A stretch of 64,000 nucleotides of DNA from Elephas maximus indicus (Eukaryota > Chordata > Mammalia > Proboscidea > Elephantidae). The stretch's first letter is position 1; each line of letters begins with the position of its first letter. This document shows positions 33,050 to 45,319 of the stretch, in pieces. The notes beneath the pieces are model-generated. The model was not told the DNA's origin and made no database searches. It was given only the letters and a program-made list of their open reading frames with translations. Both the position numbers and the translations under genes were made by a program. Location: the NCBI RefSeq assembly GCF_024166365.1, contig NC_064823.1, forward strand, positions 6,628,924 to 6,692,923, written 5' to 3'.

Positions 33050-34990
33050 TTCCTTGGTGACACATGAAGAGATGTCTTCTAATGCATCCAAGCACAGATC
33101 AGATCTCAAAGACTTCCACACACTTACCTTTCCTTCACGAGCCATGCATCATAGACCCTTTGTCAAGACATGGAGTGTATAACTTGTCCTACTCAGAAGA
33201 CATAGACAATGTTTTCAGCCTACCTAAATGTTTTCTCTCCTCATGACTGTGGGAGAGAGTTATGAGTGCCCATCTGTCTAATGGTCACAAAGGAAACAAT
33301 GAAATCCAAGATACAGTAGGTCCAGATGCATTCAGGGGTCACTGTAAAAATGCTCCTTTGTTTTAATAAAATTTTAAAACAAAAAAAACCTTCAAATTAT
33401 TTTAAAATTCATCTCACTCTTCTTTCACAGACACTTTTGAGTATGTGAAGTATAAACTGTAAACGGAAACAAAAATAAGAAAATTGGGTGTGTATAAACT
33501 AGAGTAAAATCACTAAAGCATTTCCTTTTGAATGAAATTAAAAGTCATCTCTCCTTGCTATGCATTAATTCCTATATTTACCTTGAAATGAATCTTTGTC
33601 AACATTTGGATGCTTTACTACTGATGTAATAGCAGTATTCAATGTATACTTTTTACTTACTGATTATTTTATTCCTTTTTTTCTGGGAGTATATGCTCTT
33701 TAGGAAATTAGGAGAATACACGTAGTGCAAAAAACATGACATGAATCATTTTTATATTAATTCATAGTAAAATTGCTCCTGAACCACCTACAGAAAATAA
33801 TATCTTAAGGTAGGATAAAGTTCAATTTTATCAAGAACATTCATTAAGTATATAATTGTTATAAATGTATGTCAGTTATGAAACTGGGGAAAGTATTGAG
33901 AATAATAACATACAAAAAGGAAAATCAAGCAGATTATTGAAATAAACATAAATAAAACCCTTAGGGCTTATATCCACTATATAACATTTTATTATAAAAG
34001 GTTTCTAGACAATAAAAAAAAAAATTATACATGACTTGAGTGAATGATGTCATAAATAGCAAACACAGATGACTTAGGTCATAGCCTAGAAGCTTGTTAA
34101 TGATAATGGATGAGAAACTATGGTTAAAACAACTTTCCAGACAAAACTACTGAGATGTGAAAAACACTGAGAGAGTCACATTTAACTGCAGCACTTGGGT
34201 GATAAATCTTTTACATCCTCCCAGATGGTTGTGTTGTCCGGTATAAAACATGTATGACAGATTTATATTAATTCCTTCTATGAAGTGTTTACATAACTTG
34301 TTTAGCGGGGAACCTGGGCCACTTCATTAATCTTCAGAGAGTCTTTTCTGTTAATTATTCTTCACTGTTCTCCAGGGAGATTGTTTATATTATCCTTCAA
34401 CAGTGGTGAGAACTGGAATATTCAAGCTCGGCACTTAAGTCTGACTTTTTTTTTACCATATTAATAAAATAATTGTGATTTTCATCTTTTTCTTCTACAA
34501 GTCTGTGGGAATATAGTACCAAGCATGGAATATTCTTTGAAGTATTTTTAGGTAAAAGATCTCCAACATTTTATTTTATTCTCTAATTCTTGAGATTAAT
34601 GAAGGTGAAACTAAAAAGTAACCAACATATTAGGATTCTGAAGCATTTGGCATTGTGGTTGGAGTAGAGAAGCATTTAAAAAGGTTTATTTCAGTTTAAA
34701 ATACACATTAGGTTATTAACAAGTCCCTGAACTTTTGGGAAAGTTTCCTTTGAAATTTTGCCTATACATGTTTTTAAAGCTGCATAACCCAAATGGTTGG
34801 AATCACAAGACGCTTTTTTGGCAACCTGATTTTTTTGTCTCTGTTTTGTTTCATTTTGTTTTTGCTTAACGTTGAGGTGTTTGGAAAAGGCAGGAATGTG
34901 CAATATTGAATTCTTGCTGTTAAATGTTAACATGGAATATGTATTTAGCTGTTCCCCACCCCCCCTTCAGCATTTTCCTTTTTGGGATTT
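33050..34990. other. Unique AT-rich sequence
   Basis: About 1.9 kb without a recognised repeat or gene. Confidence 0.45.
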
Positions 34991-34992
34991 TC

Positions 34993-35150
34993 ATTGTTGT
35001 TGTTGTTAGGTGCTGTTGAGTCTGTCCCAACACATAGTGACCCTAAGTACGACAGCATGAAACACTACCCAGCCCTGCACCATCCTCACAATCCTTATGC
35101 TTGAGACCATTGTGGCAGCCACAGTGCTGCAGCGATCTGCCCACAGCTAT
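34993..35150 (-). mobile_element. RTE 3'-end fragment, antisense
   Basis: 'ttgttgttgttaggtgctg', 'accatcctcacaatcctta' and 'tgcttgagaccattgtgg' are the reverse complement of the RTE 3' end. Confidence 0.88.
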
Positions 35151-36610
35151 GGCATCCCTAAAGAGACTTCACCAAGGACCAGAAGCATGACAATTTGATT
35201 CAATGTGAAACATACCTTGAATTCACATCCTACAAAATATCATGCAAAAAGTATACCCTCTGGAGCAATGGAGGGGTTATGGCACCCTTCCAGAAGTGAG
35301 AGTATGATGGTCAAAATTATGCAAACGGTTTCATCAACTGCTTTATTATGGCAAGACCATAGGTGGATACTTACAGTAGTGATACCTTTGTTGGCTACTA
35401 TGAGAAGGCTATTTTATTATGTTGCAGGGTCGAGTGTCAGCTATTGGAATGAGAAGTAGATTGTTGGAAATTCGTAGAATGAACAATGGTATGAAAATCC
35501 TGAACGAAAATTGAAGATAGCCCACATAAGCATAAAAATGGGACTCATTAAAACCTTGCTATTGAAGTGGTCTGTACATTTGGGAGCTCTGGAATTTAAG
35601 CTTCTCCAGGAAATGAATTTATTAAAAATGAAATTATGAGCAGTACACATAGTGGATCATATCATTATGGGTAAAAGACCAATTGTGTTATAGTTGGAAA
35701 GAATTAGGGGTGATATTCAAAAGTTTTATTACAGTAAAAGGACGTAAATCAAGCTCATCATCAGGGAACTTTGCATGGCCGACGAACACCTCCTGCGCAG
35801 AGTGCCGTGGTTCTGACAGGGCGCCTCACCCTTCCTTCACAGACTGGGAAGCTCACCTGCACCTTAGGGTTCAATGCTCTCACCAGCCTCACCAGAGGGA
35901 CCTGGCAGGTTACATCATGCCTCCCGAGGCTTAGTCAGCACGGGCCCCAGCATGGCCCCTCTTGGTCTGGTCAGCCCCCACTAACTAGTCTCATGTGTTA
36001 GCCGGCTTAAAAGAACCAAGAATAAAGACAAAGGCCAAATTTCTTTCTGCAAGGCGATTGCATGTATGCAAATTCTAATACAAACATAGTTTTCAAATAC
36101 AAAGTGTATATAAAATACAGTGTTTCTCTTTTACAAATTGCTCTTTAAATAAGACTGATACTGCACTTATTTTCCTCTTCTTACTTCACTTGTTAAAATA
36201 ACTTACAATTATCAAGAAATTAAGAAATCCTCTAAAGGAACCAAAAAATTTAGGAGCAGAACTTGGTTTGGTGACAATAGCTAAGAATAAGAGATTTTGT
36301 AAATTCAAAATAGATTTGCCAAAAAGACAATAGGAAATACAAGGTTGAATTTCCCATTTATAAGTGAAACTTCAATAAAGAAAGTCTCATGTGGGAAATT
36401 TATTTTATACTTTAGTACTAGAATAAAAGCTTTATTTCCTCTGGGAAATTGGTGTGTTTCCACTCTTCAAGTAATAAATACATGTAAAGAACAACAACAA
36501 AAAAAAAATAGGAGTATCATATAGTTATAAATTTACAAATTAGCAGGCAAGTACCATTAAGAAGCACCTTACTTAATGTTTATGACAAATGTAACAAATA
36601 TGTACCCTTC
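35151..36610. other. Unassigned sequence with a GC-rich patch
   Basis: 35745-36005 is clearly more GC-rich than its surroundings and ends near 'agaaccaagaataaagac', which contains an AATAAA. Frames of 76-83 codons cross it without a recognised domain. It could be a worn LTR or retrocopy. The rest is AT-rich and unassigned. Confidence 0.4.
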
Positions 36611-37180
36611 CGTGATCGTTAAGGTTGTGTGTGAACTTGGCTGGGTCACGTTTCTCAGTGCTGTTGCAGTTATGATGTAGTTTGGCAGTCATATGATGAT
36701 GTGATCATTTCCATGATGAGATTTGATATAATGGAATCACTTCCTGATGGGATCTTCTGCACGTAACCAAACGGTTGAAGGGGATATTCCTTGGGGGTGT
36801 GGCCTGCATCATGTATAAGTGGACTTTCTGGCAAGGCTTGGGGCCTTTTGCTTGCTCTGGATTCTGCAACTGGCTTCTGTTTGTCTGACTTCCAGTTCCT
36901 GGGACTTGAGCTAGCAGTTTACCTGCAGTCTCACCTGTCGACCTTGGGATTTGTCCATCTTCACAGCATGTGACTAACAGCTCTGCTCTCCGACCTGCTG
37001 ATTTTGGGTTCACCAGCCCCTGCAGCTACGTGAACCAAGAGACACCTCTATCCTGACCCACAGACTTGGGATGTTTCAACCTCTACAACCTTGTGAGCCA
37101 TTTTCTTGATATAAATCTCTCTCTATATATATTCATATGCTTTACTGATTTTGTTTCTCTGGAGAAGCCAGCCTAAGACA
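36611..37180 (+). mobile_element. Solo LTR, ERVL-like, same family as 24942-25473
   Basis: 570-bp solo LTR, starting 'cgtgatcgttaagg' (TGTG decayed) and ending 'cagcctaagaca'. It has a perfect 5-bp target duplication 'ccttc' at 36606-36610 and 37181-37185. It shares 'attccttgggggtgtggcct' and 'tttctggcaaggctt' with the 24.9 kb copy and also has tandem 'tgaac/tgact..' modules before the polyadenylation region. No internal retroviral sequence. Confidence 0.82.
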
Positions 37181-37185
37181 CCTTC

Positions 37186-37320
37186 TTAATCTTCATTTTT
37201 AAGGGAAGAATATTAAGTAATTTACCTGAGATCACATGGCCACTAAGAGTTGAAGCCAGCATTTTAACTCACTGTCTGTGTCGAGTTCATGCTCTTAACC
37301 ACTATACTACACAGCCACTG
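37186..37320 (+). repeat. MIR SINE 3' part
   Basis: 'taatttacctgagatcacat' and 'catgctcttaaccactatac' are MIR landmarks. Confidence 0.7.
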
Positions 37321-38448
37321 GCAAAATATTATTTTTCATATTGTCTACCAGAAAATTCAGAAACAAATTTGTAACTTATCCTTAGCAATTATGTTTCCTT
37401 AGCAACTAATTAACTACTTCTATTGATATGTTTTTGTGGTTTGTGAGATACATACATGTACTTTTTGCAAGCCATTTTCATTCTTTAAACATTTCAAAAG
37501 ATGATAACACCTCTTGAAATAACACTTTCTTAATATATATGAGTATATACACTCAGAAATATGAAAAAAAAAAAAAAAAAGAGAGAGATTGGATGAATAC
37601 AAGGTTCCAGAAGGAGTCAAGGACAAGATCTTTCCTATAAGTAGAATGTGTTTATTTGTTCTGCAGATTAACAGATAAGGGTGAGAAATGAGAAAAGACA
37701 AATGACCAGTCAGCTTTGGAAATTGTAGATGTATTTTGTGTTAGCAACAAATGATGATTTGGTTTTATGAGAGTGGCCAATATAAACCAATTTTTTTGAA
37801 GAAGAGTAAAATTGGAGGAGGAATGGAATGGTACCATGAGAGATTATAATTTGGTCTGAATGTTCTTAGACATAAGCAAAGTAGACAAGAGGAAATAAGT
37901 GAATTAGTAAAACACTTAGTATAGAGATAACATATAACATCATTCTCTGGGCAGGACAAAACCGTCTCATCAAATTTATCTAATAATTTCTCTCTCTCTC
38001 TCTTACAAATACCGCACTTAACATTCTTTGCTTACAAATGAGGATTAAGAAGAGTGTATTTTTGGTAAATTTGTAAACATCGAGCAAGGTACTTCTTAAC
38101 AGTACATGTCTGCTAATATGTAAACTTTATAACAATACCATATTACTGTAATTCTTTACCTATTTTTATTATCTGAATAGTGGAAACATACAATCTTTCA
38201 GTACTATGGCACATTTTTTACAATTAAAAATGTTTGTAATGGAAAATCAGGAAAGGAGAGAAAAAAGGTGTTATCTTCAGAAAATTAGCATATACAGCTG
38301 TAGAAAATTATTGAAGAAATGAATATTTCTAGAAGGTGATAAATGTAAATAAGTTAATCAGAACATAACTGATTGCACTAATTGACATAGAAATTGTAGT
38401 AAGTAAAAAGTAGGTAGTAAAAGAGCGTTTTATTTCTAGCTTTCATAA
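37321..38448. other. Unique AT-rich sequence with a short (CT)n
   Basis: (CT)n at about 37990-38003. No gene or other repeat seen. Confidence 0.4.
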
Positions 38449-38643
38449 AGCCAGCTGCCACTGCGTCTTCTCTAATCCACAGCGACCGCATGTGTGTCAG
38501 AGCAGAACTGTGTGCCACAGGGTTTTCAGTGGCGGATTTTTTGGACGTGGATTCCAGGCCTTTCTTCTGAGGCGCCGCCGGAAACCCAAAGCTCCAATCT
38601 GCCGGCAGCTGAGCGCATTAACCTTTTGTATCACACAGGGACT
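38449..38643 (-). mobile_element. Antisense SINE, longer subfamily
   Basis: 'gcatgtgtgtcagagcaga', 'aggcctttcttctgaggcg' and 'tgtatcacacagggact' in antisense. Confidence 0.88.
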
Positions 38644-38721
38644 GAAGAGCGTTAAACTCATTTTCAGGACAATTCTAGGACAAGAGCTAGAACTGGAATA
38701 ATAAAGATTACAGGAGCAGAG

Positions 38722-38935
38722 GGAGCCCTGGCGGCACAGTCGTTAAGTGCTCGGCTGCTAATGAAAAAGGTTGGCAGTTTAAACCCATTGGTTGCTTCGT
38801 GAGAGAAAAACGTGGCAGTCGGCTTCTATAAAGATCACAACCTTGAAAATTCTGTGGGACAGTTCTACCCTGTCCTGTAGGGTTGCTATGAGTTGGAATA
38901 GACTAAAAAGCAAGGGGTTTAGTTTTTCGTTTTTT
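38722..38935 (+). mobile_element. AfroSINE (longer subfamily)
   Basis: 'ggagccctggcggcacagtc', 'tataaagatcacaaccttg', 'cctgtcctgtagggttgct' and a poly-T expansion right after the end. Confidence 0.9.
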
Positions 38936-38939
38936 TTTT

Positions 38940-40003
38940 TTTTTTTTAAAGGAAGTTTAATATGTATCTTAGAACTTTAAAATAAAGCAATGAAGAGAAT
39001 GGGGTAATTAATCCAAGTAGCAGAAGTGACATGTTCATAAAATTATTGGAGATACAAAGATGAAAAAGGGGTTGTAGAAATATTTTAGAGGAGACGTGAA
39101 TAAGTAAGATAGAAGATAGAGGATAAAGTAATGTACTCTATCATGGGACTTAATCAACTGTTTAATCTCAATCCCACATGCCCCATTTGATTATGTTGAC
39201 AAGTGAAAAGCACATTCATCCAAATTCGTAAAGTATTTAGACATTAACCAATATGAGTCATCTAAATTGTACATTGCAAATAAAAATTGTATCAACAATT
39301 TAAATTGAGGCAATAAGAAATGACATTAAATTATTCAGTAACAAATAACTCTATCTAGTTAAATGTCATACATATTTTTAAGGAATTCACTTGTCGGAAA
39401 AGATAGCTAACCGCTGAAGTGATAAATAGTATAGTAAATACAAAAAAAAAAAAAAAAATTAGTAATCTGCTATTTTTGAAAGCAACATCCTCTGGCAGTT
39501 ATTATATTATAGTCGGATTATTCCCTTTTATTTACAGAATGAAGATGAGTAACTTTCATGACATACGCATCTCTCATTCAGACTGAAGAGAAATTATGTT
39601 CAAATTTGACATTTAAAGAGGTCATGACATGGTACTAATCAAATTCTTTACTTTTAAGTGGCTATAGAGGCAATAAGGTGTTGAAGGACACTGGGAAGGA
39701 AAGAAAAATTGCTTCCATAATATTTGTGACACAAGATTTAAATTAACAAAAGAGCTTATTGCAATATCATATAGTCAAATCTGTTTTGAATATTTTTAGC
39801 AAATGCCACACTATTTTTGAATCTACTTAAATGAGTTCAGGTTGTAAATCAGGACAACAAATTCAAGAAGATAGTCAAACAATACAAAAATTGTATGCTA
39901 TGTATTACACAGAAAGGACTGAGGATTCTGAGTGAATTTTTTTTCCCAGCAAAATAAAAACAACCATTTTTTATAGTTTTTTGCTTTTGTCAATTAAATT
40001 GAC
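38940..40003. other. Unique AT-rich sequence
   Basis: Nothing recognised beyond an A-run at about 39441-39458. Confidence 0.4.
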
Positions 40004-40592
40004 TGTGTTAGATCAAATGAGTGGCAAGGTTGTCCACACCCTTATCCCTGAAGCCCATGAATACTTGACAAAAGGGACTTTGCCATGTGATTAAGGATAT
40101 GGATATCCTGGATTATCTGGGCAGGCCCAGCCTAATCACATGAGCTATACTAGAGAAGAACTTTTCCCTCAGAATTTAGGGAGACAGATGCTATGTGGAA
40201 CAAGAAGCAGAAGAGATATAGATGTGTAAGAAGAATTCCATACCTTTTGCTGGTTCTAAGATACAGAGGCCCGTTTACAAGGAAAAAAAGAGGCCTCTAG
40301 CAGCTAAGGGTGGGGCTCAGCTCACAGCCAGAGAGGCACCAGGACCTCAACCGCATGGCACTGAATTCTGCCAACAGCCTGAACGAGCCTGGAAACGGAC
40401 TTTCCCCAACGACTTCCAGAAAGAAATGCAGCTCTACAGAAAATTTGATTTTAAATCTGTGAGACTCAAAACAGATAAAGCAACTAAATTCATTAAACTT
40501 CTGACCTATAAAAACTGAGAAATAAATTTGTATTGTTTTAAGCAATGCCATGTGTGGTAATTTGCTACGGTAGCAATAGAAAAATAAGATAA
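40004..40592 (+). mobile_element. MLT1-like LTR
   Basis: Sense MLT1-class LTR: 'tgtgttagatcaaatgag' start, 'ggactttgccatgtgatta', 'cctggattatctgggcagg', 'gagaaataaatttgtattg' (polyadenylation signal) and 'tttgctacggtagcaatag'. The 98-codon frame 40222-40518 lies within it and is not a gene. Confidence 0.75.
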
Positions 40593-40774
40593 TGTTTCTT
40601 CTACTTTCCTTGTTTCTTATTTCAACTTATGTGCTTCTTCTGGCTCCAGTTTTGAGAGGGTCTCCAAGCATATTATGCTCCGAGTGATCTGCCATAAAAT
40701 GCCCACTGTTTCACCGCCCATGTAACATGGTTTCATAAAGACTGAGAGAAAGCATGCTGTAATAGAAATAAAAG

Positions 40775-40965
40775 TTTTAAAAACATAGAAACACAGATTT
40801 GAATACTTGTCCTATGTCTTGGTAGCTTTATGAATTAATCATATTACATCAATTCCTGATCCTCAGTTCACTCACTTGTTATTGGTGGCAATGAGATCTA
40901 CAGAACATTGAACGAATCTATTTAACACTACTTCAAAAATAGCACATGTTTAATAAAGGCAATTT
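40775..40965 (+). repeat. MIR SINE
   Basis: 'cacagatttgaatacttgtc' and 'gatcctcagttcactcact' then 'caatgagatctacagaac' follow MIR order. Confidence 0.55.
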
Positions 40966-41890
40966 TCTTATTGTATTCCTTCCTTGGACAACATTATCTA
41001 TTCTGTTACCCTGAGCATAACTCCCTCTCCTTTAGGTGAAGAGCACCTATTTATTTAATAATTTTTTGCAGTATGACTTAATTTTTCTGATAAAAGTATC
41101 TTTGTTTAAATTAATTACTAAACAAGCCATGAGCGATCATATTGCCATTGCTTGCAATCTTGTAGATTTTTTTTGATTGCATGGGAATTGGAATTGTTCC
41201 AGGTGTGTTTTGATGTGGAAGTAAAAGAAGTCACAAATAGACCACTGCAGGAAAGTAATATCTAAACCATCTCCAGAATAATTTCCTTGGATACCTAGGC
41301 ACAATCCTGAAAAATCTAGGCTGATGAGGTAGAAGTGGTGAAGAAGGGTATTCAGTGAAGGAAAATGAGAGAAGATGGCCCAAGAATAAACTTTAACTTT
41401 GTCTCCCCCCTCCCCACTTCCCTGTAACATATTTTAGTAAGCACACTGTGCTAATTTTTGTTTACAGCAACATGTAAGAAGAATTGGCATAGCGGTACTT
41501 ATGAAAATACCTCGAGGGAGGAGGGCACTGTTGGCAAACAGTGTTCAAGACATCCATTATTTGTGTAAAAATACCATATTTAGTGATATTTTTCTGAAGG
41601 TTAACCCTCCTTGAAACCAAGGATTAATTCTATACTTTCTATACTGATCCTATTTTTTAATATGTCCAGGAGAATTGTTCAATGATTAATATTTTTAAAT
41701 TTTGAGAATATAAATATATACACATATGTGTATATGTGTACATATATATATACATATATATAACCTTTGATCTTTTATGAAGTGAGTGTTTTATTGCTCC
41801 TCTTTATTTTCCCCCGTATATTTACAGTGCCTATAATATAATATCCGGAGTGTTAACAGGTGGTTTCTTATCAACCGATGAGTATAATAC
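40966..41890. other. Unique sequence with TA/CA microsatellite
   Basis: Alternating purine-pyrimidine TA/CA repeat at about 41711-41762. No gene. Confidence 0.45.
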
Positions 41891-41891
41891 C

Positions 41892-42320
41892 TGTGGTGGT
41901 TTGAACAGTGGTCCCCAAAGAAAAATGTCCATGTTGTAACCCATGGATGCTATGAATGTGACCTCATTTGAAAAAACTGTCTTTGCAGATGTAATTAAGT
42001 TATGGATTTTGAGATGAGATTGTCCTGGATTATCTGGGTGGGCCCTAAATCCAAGGCCAAATATCCTTATAAGAGAAACACAGAGTAGAGACACACAGGG
42101 AGAAGTTCATACCATCGCAAGCAAGCAATGTCTGTAGCCATCAGAAACTAGAACAGACAAGAAAGGATTCTCTCCTTTAGACTTCTGTAGCCTTCAGGAG
42201 CAAGCACAGCCCTGCTGACACCCGTGATTTTGGACTTCTTGCCTCTAGAATACATTTCTGTTGTTTTAAGCCACCAAGTGCATGGTAATTTGCCACAGCA
42301 GCCCTAGGAATCTAATATAC
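41892..42320 (+). mobile_element. MLT1-like LTR
   Basis: 'tgtggtggtttgaacagtgg', 'gtcctggattatctgggtgg', 'atatccttataagagaaaca', 'tttctgttgttttaagccac' and 'ggtaatttgccacagcagcc' are MLT1 landmarks in order on the plus strand. Confidence 0.85.
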
Positions 42321-42800
42321 TAAAAAAAAATATATATACTAGTCTTCAAAAAAAATTTACATAGTCTAAACAGAGTAGAGAAATAGAAACAGAATAATCT
42401 ACTTGGATTTGGGAAAATGCAGGCAATTATTTTCATCTAACACTGTATGAGAAACTTAACTATATTCATTTATTATCTGTGAGGGTGTTCAATGTACTTT
42501 GTTTTACTTTCTCTGTTCTCAATCAAGTAATAAGTATGTCCAATGGCTTCTGTGCATTATGTGAAATAGAAGTGAAATACAAAGTATGGTTTATGTCCTT
42601 AGCAGGATCTAACACACATCTGAAAAATTGCACGAAGTAGTCCAAGTGTTCAAGATGTTGCATGTACAAGATGGCAGAGCCTCCACCAGCCTTAGCCCTT
42701 GAGTGGTTAAAGCAGGTACATGTAACCTAGTCTATGTTGGCATATAGCATGTAAATAAATAATGTATTTGTTGTTGTTGCTTTTAAACTACCGAGATTTT
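42321..42800. other. Unique sequence
   Basis: Nothing recognised. Confidence 0.4.
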
Positions 42801-42809
42801 GGGTTTGTT

Positions 42810-43201
42810 ATTACCACAATCCACCACCCATCTGTCAGTTTGTTGTGTTGTGGTAACTTGCAGGTTGCCATGATGCTAGAAGCTATGCCACAAGTATTTA
42901 AAATACCAGCAGAGTCACCATGGTGGACAGGTTTCAGTGGAGTTTATAGACTAAAATAGACTAGGAGGAAAAGTATTCCAATCTACTTCCAAATATCAAC
43001 CAGTGAAAACCCTATGGATCCCAACAGAATATTATCAAATATTGTGGTGGAAGATGAGCTCCCTTGTAGCTGTAACAATGGACTCAAGCATACCAATGGT
43101 TTGAAGGTGACATAGGGGCTGGTAACATTCCATTCTATTGTACATGGGATCACCATGAGTAGCCAACTTGAGGGCAACTAACACAAATAACAACAACAAC
43201 A
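42810..43201 (+). mobile_element. Internally deleted RTE, different breakpoint
   Basis: The 5' block ('catctgtcagtttgttgtg', 'catgatgctagaagctatg', 'ccaccatggtggacaggttt') continues about 130 bp further than in the 27.7 kb copy, to 'ggaagatgagctccc' at about 43063. It then joins the RTE 3' end ('gctgtaacaatggactcaa' to 'aacaacaacaac'). Both enzyme domains are missing. Confidence 0.85.
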
Positions 43202-43483
43202 TTATCAAGATATAACTTAGCCTGTCCTGACTGATATAGATATTGGCATAGAGAAGAATGGTCCTGCCTTGACAAATACCCAAAGCAGATGGCATCAACT
43301 TAGTGATTGTATAGTGATTGCTAGAAATATGGTGAGCATGTTACCATAATTTTGGTAAAACCATAAGACAATAACTTGGGAAGCAGGTCATGTAACAAAT
43401 GGACATTAGTGATGTGTGTTGGATGATATTGGCTGCTTTTGACAAAGTTTTATGTGAAAAAAAGATGAGTACAGGAGAATTGG

Positions 43484-43650
43484 AAACCCCGGTGGCATAG
43501 TGGTTAAGTGCTATGGCTGCTAACCAAAGGGTCGGCAGTTCAAATCCACCAGGCGTTCCTTGGTAACTCTGTGGGACTGTTCTACTCTGTCCTATAGGGT
43601 CGCTATGAGTCGGAATCAACTCGACGGCACTGGGTTTGGCTTTGGTTCGA
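43484..43650 (+). mobile_element. Young AfroSINE with perfect 13-bp target duplication
   Basis: Full-length, CpG-rich copy ('aagggtcggcagttcaaatc', 'gggtcgctatgagtcgga'). 'acaggagaattgg' is present at 43471-43483 and exactly again at 43651-43663, so the insertion edges are exact. It is the clearest recent insertion in the window. Confidence 0.97.
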
Positions 43651-43663
43651 ACAGGAGAATTGG

Positions 43664-44130
43664 CTGGAATAAAAGGGAGCAGAGAGGGTAAGAAAGACAA
43701 GCCTTTACAACTGGAAAGGGCAACTGTTTCATGACTTTAAGTAATAAGAAATACATTTAAGAAGGTAGTTGAGAGACAAAAGCCAGTTAATCCTAATCTG
43801 GCAATAAGGTCAAATCAAGTTTCTGGTTGCGACACTTTGTTAAAAACTCCTTGGGTTAATATGGTGCCCAGTTAATCATTTCAGTTTATAAATGGCAATT
43901 TAATCTTCCCATATTTCATACTAGACTCAATGGTGCCTTTTGGTCCATTACACAACTAGTTTAACTATTACCAGAAAATAAACCTCCAGTCTTTTGCTGA
44001 GGGTACAATATAGACTGTAGAAATCTAAGTGCCTGATAAAGAGTCTTTCAAACAATATTCTTGTTTGTACCCTCACCTTCCACTCCAAAAAGTACTCTTT
44101 TTCAAGACCTACAGTATAAATTGTAAGTAA
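43664..44130. other. Unique sequence
   Basis: Nothing recognised. Confidence 0.4.
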
Positions 44131-44766
44131 GATGCTTTCTTTTTAGTTGTTATATCAATTTCTGAGAGATGGATGTTCAAATTTCCAAATATAATTGTGG
44201 ATTTATTTCAGTTCTGTCAGTTTTTTGCTTCATGTATGTTGAAGCTCTGTGGTTAGGTGCATACACATTTAGGATTGTCATATTTGTCTTATCGAATTGA
44301 CACTTTTATAATTACGTAGTTTCCCTATTTGCTTCTGGTATTTTATATTTTATCTTTGGGATCTACTTTGATATTAATATAGTTACTCCAGCTTACTTTT
44401 GATTAGTATTTTCTAAATTATTATTTAACTGTTAACATATCTTTAACATTTTATTGGAGTTATTTTCTTGTACATAGCATATTTTACTTATTCTGAAATC
44501 TTGGTCTTTAACTTGATACGTTAAGGTAATTTTTGTCCAATACATCTATTGATGGATTGACACAGTGGCTATATGAATGAACTCAAAAATACTATGATTG
44601 TGAAAATAACATAGGACCTGGCAATACTTCCTTCTGTTATACATATGATCTCTGAGTTAGAGCCAACTCAATGACACATAACAACAATACAGTTATTGAT
44701 CTGTTCGGTTAAATCACCATTTTATTATTTGTTTTCAATTTGTTTCATCTGTATTTTGTTCCTAAC
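44130..44766 (-). mobile_element. Old L1 fragment, antisense, split by an RTE 3' end
   Basis: 'ttcagttctgtcagttttt', 'ttaggtgcatacacatttag' and 'atagttactccagcttact' are well-known antisense L1 phrases. After the RTE piece at 44560-44692 the L1 resumes with 'caccattttattatttg' and 'tctgtattttgttccta', at which point the (TTCC)n array begins. Confidence 0.75.
44560..44692 (+). mobile_element. RTE 3'-end fragment
   Basis: 'gatggattgacacagtggct' to 'gacacataacaacaatac'. Inserted into the L1; 'tattgat' occurs on both sides. Confidence 0.85.
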
Positions 44767-45222
44767 CTTCCTTCCTTCCTTCCTTCCTTCCTTCCTTCCT
44801 TCCTTCCTTCCTTCCTTCCTTCCTTCCTTCCTTCCTTCCTTCCTTCCTTCCTTCCTTCCTTCCTTCCTTCCTTCCTTCCTTCCTTCCTTCCTTCCTTCCT
44901 TCCTTCCTTCCTTCCTTCCTTCCAGCCTGCCTTCCTTCCTTCCTTCCTTCCTTCCTTCCTTCCTTCCTTCCTTCCTTCCTTCCTTCCTTCCTTCCTTCCA
45001 GCCTGCCTTCCTTCCTTCCTTCCTTCCTTCCTTCCTTCCTTCCTTCCTTCCTTCCTTCCTTCCTTCCTTCCTTCCTTCCTTCCTGCCTTCCTTCCGGCCT
45101 TCCTTCCTTCCTTCCTTCCTTCCTTCCTTCCTTCCTTCCTTCCTTCCTTCCTTCCTTCCTTCCTTCCTTCCTTCCTTCCTTCCTTCCTTCCTTCCTTCCT
45201 TCCTTCCTTCCTTCCTTCCTTC
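44767..45222. repeat. (TTCC)n microsatellite, ~455 bp
   Basis: About 114 tetranucleotide units, broken by 'ccagcctgcc' at about 44923 and again at about 44999, and by 'cctgcc'/'ccggcc' near 45084-45098. Open frames of 160-209 codons on both strands (repeats of Pro-Ser-Phe-Leu or Lys-Glu-Gly-Arg) come only from the repeat and are not genes. The assembled length may differ from the true allele. Confidence 0.98.
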
Positions 45223-45319
45223 ATCAATCTGCCTGTCTACCTATTGCATCATAAAGGAAGTGATATTCTGTTTTGATGATATTGATGAGTTTGGAAGCTT
45301 TAGAATAGCTATCAATGAA

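Noticed and set aside
35205-35459. 84-codon frame possibly from a DNA transposon
   Set aside because: I could not match it to a transposase and the flanks show no terminal repeats.
40222-40518. 98-codon open frame with many Lys and Arg
   Set aside because: Falls inside an MLT1-like LTR; no domain.
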